Assembly: GCF_003667545.1 (NCBI RefSeq)
Contig: NZ_RCUV01000005.1
Span: 248,001-312,000, forward strand
Length of the DNA: 64,000 nt
Direction of reading: 5' to 3'
Origin: Mycetocola manganoxydans
Lineage (GTDB): Bacteria > Actinomycetota > Actinomycetes > Actinomycetales > Microbacteriaceae
Position 1 is the stretch's first letter. Every line of letters begins with the position of its first letter. Shown here one piece after another: positions 11,461 through 20,826 of this stretch. The notes under the pieces were generated by a model. The model was not told the DNA's origin and did not search any database. It saw nothing but the letters and a program-made list of their open reading frames with translations. Made by a program: the position numbers and the translations under genes.

Positions 11461-12668
11461 GAGAATTGCGACGTCGATTCGGTTGCGGTTCGCAGCCCGG
11501 CCGGAATGGCGGCGAGGTACGACTGCAGGTTGCGCCGGGTCTCATCGATCGAGTCTCCGCCGAACTTCTCCAGCACGCTGTTGGCGAGCACGAGGGCGAC
11601 CATCGCTTCTGCGACGACTCCCGCGGCCGGAACGGCGCAGACGTCTGAACGCTGATGGTGGGCACCGGCGGCTTCACCCGTCGTGACGTCGATCGTTCGC
11701 AGGGAGTGGGGAACCGTGGCGATCGGCTTCATGCCTGCGCGGACCCTCAGGACCGTCCCGGTGCTCATGCCGCCCTCGGTGCCTCCTGCTTTGTCGCTCG
11801 AGCGGACGATCTCGTCGTTGATGGCGAAGAGTTCGTCGTGGGCGGCCGACCCGCGGCGGGTCGTGGTGAGGAATCCGTCACCGACTTCGACACCCTTGAT
11901 GGCCTGGATACCCATGAGCGCCTGGGCGAGCTGGCCGTCGAGGCGACGGTCCCAGTGCACGTGGGAACCGAGCCCGGGCGGCAGGCCGTAGGCGAGGACC
12001 TCGACGATGCCCCCGAGCGTGTCACCGTCCTTCTTGGCAGCGTCGACCTCGGCGACCATGCGTTCAGACGTGGCCGGGTCGAAGCAACGCAACGGGTCGG
12101 TATCCAGGACGTCGACGTCTGCCGGGGTGGGGAGTGCGGCGTCCTCCGGAACCCTGATGGGTCCGATGGAGAGGGTGTGGCTGACGAGGGTGATGCCGAG
12201 TTCGGCGAGGAATCCCCGCGCGACGGCGCCGAGCGCCACCCGCGCGGCGGTCTCGCGGGCGCTTGCCCGTTCGAGGATGGGCCGTGCCTCATCGAAGTTG
12301 TACTTCTGCATCCCGACGAGGTCGGCGTGTCCTGGCCGGGGTCGGGTCAGCGGGGCGCTGCGGCCGCGTGACTTCTCGGTTTCCTCGACGGGTTCCGGGT
12401 TCATCACCTCGACCCACTTCGGCCACTCGGTGTTCCCGATGCGAACGGCGACCGGGCTTCCGAGGCTGTAACCGTGGCGTACGCCGCCGGAGATGTTCAG
12501 CTCGTCCTGCTCGAACTTCATGCGTGAGCCGCGGCCATAGCCGAGCTTCCGGCGGGCGAGGTCGGCGCGAATGGCGTCGAGAGAGACGGGGACGCCGGCG
12601 GGAAGACCCTCGACGATTGCAATGAGTTCCGGGCCGTGAGACTCTCCGGCAGTGAGCCAACGAAGCAT
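11457..12668 (-). CDS. aroC: Chorismate synthase
   Basis: Forms chorismate from EPSP using reduced FMN, the last shared step of aromatic synthesis. The ATG at 12668 gives 403 residues starting [18 protein letters not shown], with the family motif [31 protein letters not shown] and GVEVGDGF follow in order. A GGAAGG ribosome site lies a few bases upstream of the ATG. A 52-nt gap separates it from aroE; no terminator was seen there. An open frame extending to 13064 is just an overlap with aroE. Confidence 0.97.
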   Translation of the reverse strand: MLRWLTAGESHGPELIAIVEGLPAGVPVSLDAIRADLARRKLGYGRGSRMKFEQDELNISGGVRHGYSLGSPVAVRIGNTEWPKWVEVMNPEPVEETEKSRGRSAPLTRPRPGHADLVGMQKYNFDEARPILERASARETAARVALGAVARGFLAELGITLVSHTLSIGPIRVPEDAALPTPADVDVLDTDPLRCFDPATSERMVAEVDAAKKDGDTLGGIVEVLAYGLPPGLGSHVHWDRRLDGQLAQALMGIQAIKGVEVGDGFLTTTRRGSAAHDELFAINDEIVRSSDKAGGTEGGMSTGTVLRVRAGMKPIATVPHSLRTIDVTTGEAAGAHHQRSDVCAVPAAGVVAEAMVALVLANSVLEKFGGDSIDETRRNLQSYLAAIPAGLRTATESTSQFS

Positions 12669-12720
12669 GGCTCTATCCTTCCACAGCCCCCGGCCCCGCT
12701 CGGACGACCGGTGCTTTGTG

Positions 12721-13584
12721 TCAGACGGCCGGCTGGCCGCTGTCGTCGAGACCGACGGATGCCTGCATCGCCGCGAGGACGGCGTCCTCACCCTCGAGAG
12801 GGGTGTGCGGGTCGTTGGTGGCGAAGATCCTGATCTGGATGAGCGCCTGGTGCACGAGCATCGAGAGTCCGTTCGCGACTGGACCACCGGCATCCGTCCA
12901 CCTGGTGGCGAGGTCGCTCGGCCAGGGATCGTATGCGACGTCGAGCAGTGCTGACGTAGCCAGGACGCTCGCCGGATAGGCGACAGGGGCGGGCGAACCG
13001 CCCGGGAGCGTGCTGATGACGAGCTCGGGTGCCGGGAGGTTGTGGACTCGGTCGAAGTGGGCAATGTCGACGGCGAGGCCTGCCAGGTGGCCGAGGTCCG
13101 TCAGCGCCGATGATTTTCCGGGACTGCGCGCGAGGATCGTGACGGATAACGCGCCGAGTTCAGCGGCAGCGACGAGAGCGCTGGCTGCCGTCGCTCCCCC
13201 GCCGAGAATGTGCACGTGTGTCGCTTCGGTCACGCCGACGGCGGCGAGGGCCCGGGTGATTCCGGCCACATCGGTGTTGTAACCGAACAGTGTGCGATCG
13301 TCACCGCTGCCCGTGAACCGCAGCGTGTTGACGGCGCCGGTGAGTTCGGCCATGGCGTCGCGGCTGTCAGCCAGTTCCCACGCCGCGGACTTCAACGGCA
13401 TCGTGAGGGACAGTCCACGCCATTCCTCCCCCAGCCCCGACACTGTTCCGGGCAGGTCGCTCGCGACGACGTCTCGCGAGCCGTACTCCCAGTCGAGTCC
13501 GAGAATCCGATACGCGGTGCGGTGAAGTACCGGGGATTTCGAATGCGCGATCGGCGAACCGAAGACCGCGAGGTGATCGGACAT
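12721..13584 (-). CDS. aroE: Shikimate dehydrogenase
   Basis: NADPH-dependent reduction of 3-dehydroshikimate. The ATG at 13584 gives 287 residues beginning [18 protein letters not shown], with the shikimate-binding SPIAHSKSP motif. TMPLKSAAW carries the catalytic Lys, GYNTDVAGI the Asp, and [11 protein letters not shown] is the nucleotide fold. The dinucleotide contact region reads LARSPGK rather than the common NRT, so cofactor use is less certain. It overlaps the mltG stop as TGATG; an in-frame upstream Met would sit inside mltG. Confidence 0.93.
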   Translation of the reverse strand: MSDHLAVFGSPIAHSKSPVLHRTAYRILGLDWEYGSRDVVASDLPGTVSGLGEEWRGLSLTMPLKSAAWELADSRDAMAELTGAVNTLRFTGSGDDRTLFGYNTDVAGITRALAAVGVTEATHVHILGGGATAASALVAAAELGALSVTILARSPGKSSALTDLGHLAGLAVDIAHFDRVHNLPAPELVISTLPGGSPAPVAYPASVLATSALLDVAYDPWPSDLATRWTDAGGPVANGLSMLVHQALIQIRIFATNDPHTPLEGEDAVLAAMQASVGLDDSGQPAV

Positions 13585-14936
13585 CAGCAGCCCTTGTCTG
13601 GGTTCTCCGCGCACCAGGTCCGCAGTTGCTTCACCGCGGCGTCGTGTTCGTTGACCGTCGTCGTGAAGATGGTTTCACCCGTGTCGAGGTTGACGGTGAC
13701 GAAGAACAGCCACGGGCCGTCTGCCGGTGACATCGCAGCTTTGATCGCGGTATCCCCCGGGCTTGCGATCGGGCCGACCGGCAGCCCGGTCCTCTGGTAG
13801 GTGTTCCAGGGGTTGTCGGACTCGAGTGCTTCCTTCGACGACCACACCGAGCCGGACTTGGCGGTGTCGGTGTATTGCGCCGTCGAATCCATCTCGAGCT
13901 TCATGTCGATCGCGAGGCGGTTCTGGATGACGCGGCTGACCTTGTAGAAGTCGTCCTCGAGCCTGGCCTCGCGTTCGATGATCGACGCGATGGTGAGGAT
14001 GCGTTCGCGGTCAGCGGGAGGCACGCCCGCGTCGTCCAGCGACGTGATCGTGCGGTCGACGAGGATCTGGATGACCTGCTGGGCGCTGAGTCCCGGATCG
14101 AAGGTATAGAGCGCCGGGAACAGCCAGCCCTCGATCGATACAGCCTCGGCGGGGACGCCGTAGATCGTCGGGTCAGCGACGGCGGCTTGGAACTCCTCCA
14201 CCGGGATCTCTGTTCCTGCAGACAATTCAGCCAGGATCTCCGGACCGGTGATGCCCTCGCGGAGCAGCACAGTGCGTTCGATCTTGTTCTTGGGGTCGAG
14301 CAGGGCGGTGAGAGCGGACTGAGCGCTCATCTTCTTCGCCAGTTGATAGACGCCAGGGTGGAAGACCGGTTCGGACGGCTGCGTGATGAGCAGCTCATAG
14401 AACGCCTCGGTGGTTTTCGTCACCCCGCTGTTCTTGAGGGTTCGTGCGATGTCGGTCCCCGTGTCACCCTCGGAGATCGACACGAGAGCTTCGCCTGAGC
14501 CGTCACCCTCGTAGTCGATGGGTTCCTGCCAGCCCATCACCGAGCGGATCTGCGGTTCGAACGTCTTCCAGACATAGAACCCGCCGCCTCCGATACCTCC
14601 GACGAGCACGAGAACGAGGAGCGCGGCGAGCCAGCCCGACTTCTTGCGTTTCTCACGGGGTGGGTAATCCGCCGCCGCTGCCCGCCTCGCGGCACGGCTC
14701 GGCTTCGCGGAGGGCTCATCCTTTCCCGGGGTTGAGGATTCCGCGGGGATCGCCGGTTCCTGGGCGTCGGTCGGCTCACCAGCGGTCTTCGCAGCGCGCT
14801 GTCGCGCTTCGCGCCTGGAGGAGGGAACCGGTCCGGGCTCGGCGCCGGACGCGGGCGGCGCGCCCTGTTCCGGCGTTGCCGGCTCGGATCCGAAGATGGC
14901 GTCGAACGCATCATCGCGCGGCGTCTTATCAGTCAC
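13584..14936 (-). CDS. mltG: Endolytic murein transglycosylase MltG
   Basis: Cleaves nascent peptidoglycan strands and sets glycan length. The 450-residue protein has a Pro/Ala/Glu-rich cytoplasmic tail (1-95), one membrane segment (WLAALLVLVLVGGIGGGGFYV, about 100-120), then the extracellular YceG-like domain. The predicted catalytic Glu is in TIASIIEREA. YTDTAKS, NPWNTYQRTGLPVGPIASPG and AAMSPADGPWLFFV are typical MltG motifs. It lies 3 nt after ruvX and uses a GTG start, a conserved ruvX-mltG-aroE order in actinobacteria. Confidence 0.95.
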   Translation of the reverse strand: MTDKTPRDDAFDAIFGSEPATPEQGAPPASGAEPGPVPSSRREARQRAAKTAGEPTDAQEPAIPAESSTPGKDEPSAKPSRAARRAAAADYPPREKRKKSGWLAALLVLVLVGGIGGGGFYVWKTFEPQIRSVMGWQEPIDYEGDGSGEALVSISEGDTGTDIARTLKNSGVTKTTEAFYELLITQPSEPVFHPGVYQLAKKMSAQSALTALLDPKNKIERTVLLREGITGPEILAELSAGTEIPVEEFQAAVADPTIYGVPAEAVSIEGWLFPALYTFDPGLSAQQVIQILVDRTITSLDDAGVPPADRERILTIASIIEREARLEDDFYKVSRVIQNRLAIDMKLEMDSTAQYTDTAKSGSVWSSKEALESDNPWNTYQRTGLPVGPIASPGDTAIKAAMSPADGPWLFFVTVNLDTGETIFTTTVNEHDAAVKQLRTWCAENPDKGC

Positions 14937-14939
14937 GTC

Positions 14940-15419
14940 CTAGAGTCCTTCGTTCGTGCCGACGAGCCTGCCGGGCGGCAGCGCGCTCCCGCGCTCGGCA
15001 TCGAGGGCATGTTGCAAGATTATGACGGCTGCGATTTGGTCGACAATGTCCCTCGACCCTTTTTGCTTCCGACCGGAGGTCCGGAGCGCGGAATGCGCGG
15101 AGACCGTCGAGAGGCGTTCATCGACGAGCCGGACCGGGATGGCGGATGCTGCAGCCAGCGCGTCCGCGAACGCGACGGCATCCGCTGTGGACGCCGTGTT
15201 CGCGCCGGACAGCGCGAGGGGAAGGCCGACGACGATCTCGACCGGCTCGAGGTCGGCTGCGATGTCGAGGATGCGACGGATGTCCGCGTCCCCGGTCGCT
15301 GCGCGGGGAACCGTCTCGACCGGCGTCGCGAGCATCGCGTGAAAGTCCGACCTCGCGACACCGACGCGGGCTTTACCCACGTCGATGCCGAGGCGGACTC
15401 CCGTGCGCACGCCGGTCAC
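14940..15419 (-). CDS. ruvX: RuvX/YqgF family Holliday junction resolvase-like protein
   Basis: An RNase H-fold nuclease linked to pre-16S rRNA 5' end processing and proposed as an alternative resolvase. In 159 residues it has GIDVGKARVGVARSD (first catalytic Asp), VGLPLALSG (VVGLP box) and RLVDERLST (Asp-Glu). The GTG start at 15419 overlaps the alaS stop as GTGA, and mltG follows after 3 nt. Confidence 0.94.
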   Translation of the reverse strand: MTGVRTGVRLGIDVGKARVGVARSDFHAMLATPVETVPRAATGDADIRRILDIAADLEPVEIVVGLPLALSGANTASTADAVAFADALAAASAIPVRLVDERLSTVSAHSALRTSGRKQKGSRDIVDQIAAVIILQHALDAERGSALPPGRLVGTNEGL

Positions 15420-18079
15420 GCCTCGCGGGCGACCGCGTCGACGACGGCGGAAAGCGCTGCAGGAACGGCGGCGGCATCCGACCCGCCACCCTGGGCCAGG
15501 TCGTCCTTGCCTCCACCGCCTCCACCAAGAATTCCTGCGGCGATACGGGCGAGTTGGCCCGCCTTCGCTCCGAGCGTCCTGGCGGAATCGTTGGTTCCAA
15601 CGATGACGATCGGCCGGTCCTTGACGGTGGCGGCGAGGGCGACGACGGACGCGTTCGAGCCGAGTCGCTCCCGCACACCGGTCACGAGCTGGCGCAGGTC
15701 GTCTGCGGATGCAAGGGTGCCGAGGTCTTCGGCCACGATCCGGTACTGACCGCCGTCACGGGCTTTCGAAACGAGGGACGGGATTCGTTCGCTCAGCTGG
15801 CGTGCCTCGAATGACTGGATCTTCTTCTCGGCCTGTTTGAGGCTGGCGACGAGCTCGGCGATTCGCTCGGGAAGCTGCTCCCTTGGTGTCTTCAGAGACG
15901 ACGTCAGCTGCGACACGATCGCGCGTTCTGCGGCGAGTTCACGGAAGGCTTCGAGGCCGACGAGGGATTCCACTCGGCGGTTCGTCGAACCGACACTCGA
16001 CTCGCTGACCAGGTTGATCATGCCGATTTCGGAGCTGGATGCCACGTGGGTCCCTGCGCAGAGTTCGCGCGACCATGGCCCACCGATGTCGACGACGCGG
16101 ACGACGTCGCCGTACTTCTCGCCGAACAGGGCCATGGCGCCGAGTGACTTTGCTTCGTCGAGCGGGAGTTCGCGTGTGACGACCTCGAGGTTGTTCCGGA
16201 TGGCGTTGTTCGAGACCTCTTCGATCTCCGATCGCGTCTCGGCTGACAGTCCGGAGTTCCAGGTGAAGTCGAGCCGCAGGTATCCGGCCTTGTTGTATGA
16301 GCCCGACTGGTGCGCGTTTGGGCCGAGGATCTGGCGCAGCGCAGCGTGGATGATGTGGGTGCCGGAGTGGGCCTGCTTCGCTCCACGGCGGTAGTCGGAG
16401 TCGACCACGCTTCGGGCGAGGTTCCCGACTCCGACTTCTCCGCGGGCGACCTGGACCTTGTGGCTGATGAGTCCCTTGACCGGTTTCTGGACGTCGAGGA
16501 CCTCGAGTTCGAACCCGTTTCCGACGATGAGTCCCTGGTCGGCTTCCTGACCACCGGATTCGGCGTAGAGCGACGTCTCCGCGAGGATCACTTCGGCGAT
16601 GTCACCGGCGACGGCGGTGGTCACCGAGTGTCCGCCCACGATGAGGCCCAGGATCCGGGACTCGGTTTCGAGTTCGGTGTAGCCGGTGAAGACCGTTTCG
16701 CCCTGGGCACGGAATCCGCTGTAGACAGAGAGGTCGGCGAGGGCGGTCTTCTTCGCCTTCGCGTCCGCCTTCGCCATCGTGCGCTGCTTCGTCATGAGGG
16801 CGTCGAATGCGGTGCGGTCGACGGACAGCCCGGCTTCTTCGGCGATCTCGAGAGTGAGGTCGATCGGGAAGCCGTACGTGTCGTGCAGGAGGAACGCCGT
16901 GTCCCCCGGCAGCCGGGTGCTTCCGGTGTCCTTCGACTTGGTGACGGCTAGGTCGAGGATCGTCGTGCCGCCTGCGAGCGTGCGGAGGAACGTCTCCTCC
17001 TCGCCGAATGCGGCCTGCGAGATCCGCCCGTAGTCGTGCTCGACCTCGGGGTAGGAGGACTTCATGGCGTCGCGGGAGACGGCGAACAGCTCGGGGAACG
17101 ACGGGGCGTCGACGCCGAGCAGGCGCATGGCGCGGACGGTGCGCCGCATCAGGCGGCGCAGGATGTAGCCGCGCCCTTCGTTGGACGGGGTGACGCCGTC
17201 GCTCATGAGCATGAGCGAGCTGCGCACGTGGTCGGCGATGACGCGCATCCGTACGTCGTCGGTGTGGTCGGCCCCGTAGCGGCGGCCGGAAAGGTCGGCG
17301 GCGCGGTCGAGGACAGGACGGATCTGGTCGATCTCGTACATGTTTTCGACGCCCTGCTTGAGGAAGGCGACCCGCTCGAGTCCCATTCCGGTGTCGATGT
17401 TCTGCTTCGGCAGGTCGCTCACGATCTGGAAGTCCGTCTTGGAGCGGACGTCGCCGATGAGGTACTGCATGAAGACGAGGTTCCAGATTTCGACGTACCG
17501 GTCGTCGTCGGTGGCGGGGCCTCCGTCGGCGCCGTATGCCGGTCCTCTGTCGAAGAAGATCTCCGAGCAGGGCCCGGCCGGTCCCGGCTGTCCGGTGTGC
17601 CAATAATTGGTGTCTTCGCCGAGGCGCTGGATCCGTTCGTCGGGGAGACCGGCGATCTTCTTCCACAGCGCGATGGCTTCGTCGTCATCCTTATAGACGG
17701 TGACCCAGAGGTCTTTCTCGTCGAATCCGTAACCACCGGCGCTTTCGGCAGAGGTCAGAAGCTCCCACGCGTAGCTGATCGCGCCCTCTTTGAAGTAGTC
17801 ACCGAACGAGAAGTTGCCGTTCATCTGGAAGAAGGTGCCGTGACGCGGGGTCTTGCCCACTTCCTCGATGTCGTTCGTTCGGATGCACTTCTGCACGCTG
17901 GTCGCGCGCGGGTAAGGCGCTGGGACGAGGCCGGTGAGGTACGGCACGAACGGGACCATTCCGGCCACGGTGAAGAGCAGTGACGGGTCGTCGGAGACCA
18001 GTGAGGCGGAGGGGACGACGGTGTGGCCACGCTCGGCAAAAAAATCTAGCCAGCGCTGGCGGATATCAGCGGTCTTCAT
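15416..18079 (-). CDS. alaS: Alanyl-tRNA synthetase
   Basis: Charges tRNA-Ala. I start it at the ATG at 18079 (MKTADIRQRWLDFFAERGH), giving 887 residues; an open frame runs on upstream but lacks homology. The class II core contains RTNDIEEVGKTPRHGTFFQMNGNFSFGDYFK. The editing domain has zinc ligands in HSGTHIIHAAL and CAGTHV. A C-terminal C-Ala domain ends with a GGGGGGKDDLAQGG loop. The length is normal. It follows the small membrane-protein gene and is translationally coupled to ruvX. Confidence 0.97.
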   Translation of the reverse strand: MKTADIRQRWLDFFAERGHTVVPSASLVSDDPSLLFTVAGMVPFVPYLTGLVPAPYPRATSVQKCIRTNDIEEVGKTPRHGTFFQMNGNFSFGDYFKEGAISYAWELLTSAESAGGYGFDEKDLWVTVYKDDDEAIALWKKIAGLPDERIQRLGEDTNYWHTGQPGPAGPCSEIFFDRGPAYGADGGPATDDDRYVEIWNLVFMQYLIGDVRSKTDFQIVSDLPKQNIDTGMGLERVAFLKQGVENMYEIDQIRPVLDRAADLSGRRYGADHTDDVRMRVIADHVRSSLMLMSDGVTPSNEGRGYILRRLMRRTVRAMRLLGVDAPSFPELFAVSRDAMKSSYPEVEHDYGRISQAAFGEEETFLRTLAGGTTILDLAVTKSKDTGSTRLPGDTAFLLHDTYGFPIDLTLEIAEEAGLSVDRTAFDALMTKQRTMAKADAKAKKTALADLSVYSGFRAQGETVFTGYTELETESRILGLIVGGHSVTTAVAGDIAEVILAETSLYAESGGQEADQGLIVGNGFELEVLDVQKPVKGLISHKVQVARGEVGVGNLARSVVDSDYRRGAKQAHSGTHIIHAALRQILGPNAHQSGSYNKAGYLRLDFTWNSGLSAETRSEIEEVSNNAIRNNLEVVTRELPLDEAKSLGAMALFGEKYGDVVRVVDIGGPWSRELCAGTHVASSSEIGMINLVSESSVGSTNRRVESLVGLEAFRELAAERAIVSQLTSSLKTPREQLPERIAELVASLKQAEKKIQSFEARQLSERIPSLVSKARDGGQYRIVAEDLGTLASADDLRQLVTGVRERLGSNASVVALAATVKDRPIVIVGTNDSARTLGAKAGQLARIAAGILGGGGGGKDDLAQGGGSDAAAVPAALSAVVDAVAREA

Positions 18080-18119
18080 GGGTCCGTTCGAGGGAGTCGG
18101 TGGCGCCTGGCGGCGCTGG

Positions 18120-18356
18120 TCAGTTCTTGTTGCTGAGGTCGCCGAGCGTGTCTTCAGCGTTTCGGGCGATGTCGTCGATGGCGTCGCGAAGCTCGGCCTC
18201 GCGCTCCTTGTATGCGTCTGCGACGGTGTCGCTGAACTCTTTGAGCTTGAGGTCCAGGTCGGCAAAGAATTCCTTGCCGCGCTGGGTCTTGTTGATCTCG
18301 TGAGCGACAACAAAACCCGCGCCGATGCCTGTGATCAGCCAGAGCAGGTTCTTCAT
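18120..18356 (-). CDS. Small membrane-anchored protein upstream of alaS
   Basis: An unrecognised 78-residue protein. It begins MKNLLWLITGIGAGFVVAHEI, one hydrophobic segment, and continues as a charged amphipathic helix (about residues 25-75, rich in Lys, Glu and Asp). I chose the ATG at 18356 because GGAGG sits 5 nt upstream; an ATG at 18368 would leave no such site. Small single-span proteins sit between rpsD and alaS in other actinobacteria, so the position is probably conserved. It may be a coiled-coil membrane protein; no function can be assigned. Confidence 0.8.
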   Translation of the reverse strand: MKNLLWLITGIGAGFVVAHEINKTQRGKEFFADLDLKLKEFSDTVADAYKEREAELRDAIDDIARNAEDTLGDLSNKN

Positions 18357-18398
18357 AGGGGCCTCCATAACGGTGGGGCGGATGCTTCCAAGCTATTC

Positions 18399-18404
18399 AT
18401 CCTA
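18399..18404 (-). promoter_or_regulatory. Probable -10 box upstream of the alaS operon
   Basis: TAGGAT on the minus strand, 43 nt before the small membrane-protein ATG and after the rpsD terminator. No clear -35 element is visible. Confidence 0.4.
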
Positions 18405-18440
18405 TCGGGCGGAACCTCTCGTCCCGCCGCTGCAACGAAG

Positions 18441-18472
18441 AACGGGGCCGCGGCATAAGCCGCGACCCCGTT
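18441..18472 (-). terminator. rpsD terminator hairpin
   Basis: A near-perfect 14-bp GC-rich hairpin with a 4-nt loop (one G-U pair) lies 20 nt beyond the rpsD stop. The U-tract is weak (CTTCGTTG), as is common in high-GC actinobacteria. It separates rpsD from the alaS operon. Confidence 0.75.
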
Positions 18473-18491
18473 CGAACGACGCAAGGATGTA

Positions 18492-19121
18492 CTAGCGAGC
18501 TGCGTAGTACTCCACGACGAACTGCACTTCACAGGTCACGGGAACTTCGGCACGCTTCGGGGCGCGCACGAGGCGAGCCTGGAGCTTGTCGAGTTCGACC
18601 TCGAGGTACGGCGGAAGCTTAGGAAGAACGTCGACGTGTCCGCCGGCCGCTGCTACCTGGAAAGGCTCGGTGCCTTCGCTCCTGGCCTTGACGTGGATGA
18701 GCTGGCCCGGCTTCACGCGGAAGGACGGGCGGTCGACGAGCTGGCCGTCGACGAGGATGTGACGGTGCACAACCATCTGGCGAGCCTGCGCCGTGGTGCG
18801 GGCGATGGCCGAGCGAACGAGGAGAGCGTCGAGACGGGTCTCGAGGATCTCGACGAGGTTTTCACCCGTCAGGCCCTTGATGCGGCGAGCCTCTTCGAAG
18901 GCGATCTTCAGCTGCTTCTCGCGGATGCCGTACTGGGCGCGCAGGCGCTGCTTCTCGCGAAGACGCACAGCGTAGTCGGAGTCGGTCTTGCGCTTGGTGC
19001 GGCCGTGCTCACCCGGAGCGTATGGACGCTTCTCGAGGTACTTCGCTGCCTTGGGGGTGAGGGCAATGCCCAGTGCCCGCGAGAGGCGGGTCTTGCTACG
19101 TGTACGTGACTTGGTAGACAC
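18492..19121 (-). CDS. rpsD: 30S ribosomal protein S4 (zinc-free form)
   Basis: A primary 16S rRNA-binding protein of the 30S body. The GTG at 19121 gives 209 residues beginning MSTKSRTRSKTRLSRALG; AAAGGAA lies 4 nt upstream and decides this start over an in-frame ATG 24 nt further up. The S4 domain appears as LETRLDALLVRSAIARTTAQARQMVVHRHILVDG. The N-terminus lacks the four-Cys zinc site of the C+ form. The gene stands alone instead of in the rpsM-rpsK-rpoA cluster, as is usual in Micrococcales. Confidence 0.96.
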   Translation of the reverse strand: MSTKSRTRSKTRLSRALGIALTPKAAKYLEKRPYAPGEHGRTKRKTDSDYAVRLREKQRLRAQYGIREKQLKIAFEEARRIKGLTGENLVEILETRLDALLVRSAIARTTAQARQMVVHRHILVDGQLVDRPSFRVKPGQLIHVKARSEGTEPFQVAAAGGHVDVLPKLPPYLEVELDKLQARLVRAPKRAEVPVTCEVQFVVEYYAAR

Positions 19122-19201
19122 GGGTTCCTTTCGGTGGAATCTCAAACTGGATGTGCCGGTGCGCGCGGAGGCGAACCGGAAAGTTAGAGGGGTGAGCCGG
19201 A

Positions 19202-19230
19202 ACAGTTCGGCTAAAGAACATGTCCGTCAA
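19202..19230 (-). promoter_or_regulatory. Possible rpsD promoter
   Basis: TTGACG (19225-19230) and AACTGT (19202-19207) on the minus strand are spaced 17 nt apart, about 80 nt before the rpsD GTG. The -35 is good, the -10 is poor. Confidence 0.4.
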
Positions 19231-19262
19231 CCCGGTTCAGTGCAGCCATACAGTTAACCGGG
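19231..19262 (-). terminator. Inverted repeat after rarA
   Basis: CCCGGTT (19231-19237) and AACCGGG (19256-19262) form a 7-bp stem with an 18-nt loop, 36 nt past the rarA stop. There is no U-tract. It abuts the rpsD -35 box. It could be a weak rarA terminator or an operator. Confidence 0.3.
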
Positions 19263-19297
19263 CCTAGGCCAGCAGCAATCCTAACACGCCGGCTGCC

Positions 19298-20773
19298 TCA
19301 GACGCGCCCGCCGCGCACGATGCGGAGAAGCTTCGCCAGCCGTGATGAGACATCCCTCTCGTTGCCGTGCTGGGTCGGCTGGTAATAGCGCACGCCCTGC
19401 AGTTCGTCGGGGAGATACTGCTGCTCCACGACACCGACGTCGGCGTCGTGGGGATAGCGGTAGCCCTTGCCGTGCCCGAGCCGTTTGGCGCCGGCGTAAT
19501 GGGCATCGCGCATCGGCTTGGGAACGCGACCGAACTTGCCGGCCCGCACGTCGGCGATGGCACGATCGATCGCGACGTACGAGGCATTCGACTTCGCAGC
19601 CGTCGCGAGATAGACGACGGCCTCCGCGAGGGGGATGCGTCCCTCGGGCATGCCGATGAACTGCACGGAGTCGGCAGCCGCGACAGCGATGACCAGGGCG
19701 TTCGGATCCGCCATCCCGATGTCCTCTGCGGCAGACACGATGATGCGGCGGGAGATGAAACGCGGGTCCTCCCCCGCCTCTATCATCCGGGCCAGGTAGT
19801 GAAGTGCTGCGTCGACGTCTGAACCGCGAATGGACTTGATGAAGGCACTGATGACGTCGTAGTGCTCATCACCGTTCCTGTCGTAGCGGAGCAGTGCTCG
19901 ATCGACCGCGGAAGAGACGATGTCGGCGGTGATCACCGGGCGTCGTTCCGCTGCCGGGGCGTGCGCTCTGGAGGTGGCGGACCCTGGCGAGTCTTCGCTC
20001 TCCTCGTCGTCGTCGTCAGGGCTCTCGTCGTCGTCGTTGTCAGGATCGAGGTCGGCGGTGTTCCTGTCGTCGTCGGCCGACTCTCCTGCGTCGAGCGAAT
20101 CGGCGCTGACGGATGCCGCTTCAAGCGCTGTCAGGGCGCGCCGAGCGTCGCCCGAGGCGAGCCGGATGATCGTGTCGCGGGCGTCGTCGGTCACATCGAA
20201 CCGGCCGCCGAGTCCGCGAGGGTCCTCGATCGCCCGATCGAGGACGATCCGGAGGTCGTCGTCGGTGAGCTGTTCCAGGGTCAGGAGAAGCGACCGCGAG
20301 AGCAGAGGTGAGATGACGGAGAACGAGGGGTTCTCGGTCGTCGCAGCCACGAGAATGACCCAGCCGTTCTCAACTCCGGGGAGGAGAGCATCCTGCTGCG
20401 CCTTGGTGAAGCGGTGGATCTCGTCGAGGAAGAGAACGGTGGACAGGCCGTACAGATCCCTGCTCGTCATCGCTTCGTCCATGACCTGGCGGACGTCTTT
20501 GACGCCTGCCGAGACGGCGGACAGTTCGACGAATCGTCGGCCGGAACTGTGGGCGATCGATTGGGCGATCGTCGTCTTGCCCGTTCCCGGCGGGCCCCAG
20601 AGGATGACGGACACCGATCCTTTGTCGCCGGATTTGCTCGTGGCGAGGCTGACAAGCGGTGAACCGGGCTTGAGGAGATGCTTTTGCCCGGCGACCTCGT
20701 CGAGGCTCTTGGGCCTCATGCGCACGGCGAGCGGAACGCTACCCGAATGCAGCGCCGCTGTCGTATTTGCCAT
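19298..20773 (-). CDS. rarA: Replication-associated recombination protein A (RarA/MgsA AAA+ ATPase)
   Basis: A clamp-loader-like AAA+ ATPase acting at stalled forks. Walker A is GPPGTGKT (60-67), Walker [10 protein letters not shown] (114-122), sensor VAATTENPS (142-150) with LLSRS. The C-terminal tetramerisation region has [26 protein letters not shown] and PMRDAHY. At 491 residues it is longer than the usual 430-450. The excess is an Asp/Glu/Ser-rich, low-complexity insert at about residues 224-276, between the AAA+ lid and the C-terminal domain. It is preceded by an in-frame ATG start with no gene overlap. Confidence 0.94.
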   Translation of the reverse strand: MANTTAALHSGSVPLAVRMRPKSLDEVAGQKHLLKPGSPLVSLATSKSGDKGSVSVILWGPPGTGKTTIAQSIAHSSGRRFVELSAVSAGVKDVRQVMDEAMTSRDLYGLSTVLFLDEIHRFTKAQQDALLPGVENGWVILVAATTENPSFSVISPLLSRSLLLTLEQLTDDDLRIVLDRAIEDPRGLGGRFDVTDDARDTIIRLASGDARRALTALEAASVSADSLDAGESADDDRNTADLDPDNDDDESPDDDDEESEDSPGSATSRAHAPAAERRPVITADIVSSAVDRALLRYDRNGDEHYDVISAFIKSIRGSDVDAALHYLARMIEAGEDPRFISRRIIVSAAEDIGMADPNALVIAVAAADSVQFIGMPEGRIPLAEAVVYLATAAKSNASYVAIDRAIADVRAGKFGRVPKPMRDAHYAGAKRLGHGKGYRYPHDADVGVVEQQYLPDELQGVRYYQPTQHGNERDVSSRLAKLLRIVRGGRV

Positions 20774-20785
20774 GGTGCAAGGCTA

Positions 20786-20818
20786 GCCGCACCCGCCGAC
20801 AATCGCGGCGGGTGCGGC
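20786..20818 (-). terminator. Terminator hairpin after the iron-binding lipoprotein gene
   Basis: A perfect 13-bp stem (20786-20798 with 20806-20818) and a 7-nt loop, 9 nt beyond the lipoprotein stop and upstream of rarA. No U-tract follows, but the stability and position support a terminator. Confidence 0.7.
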
Positions 20819-20826
20819 CAGGAGTC

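Noticed and set aside
19261-19270. GGCCTAGGCC palindrome as an operator
   Set aside because: A 10-bp palindrome of this composition is expected by chance at such GC content, and it lies in the rarA end region with no promoter features of its own.
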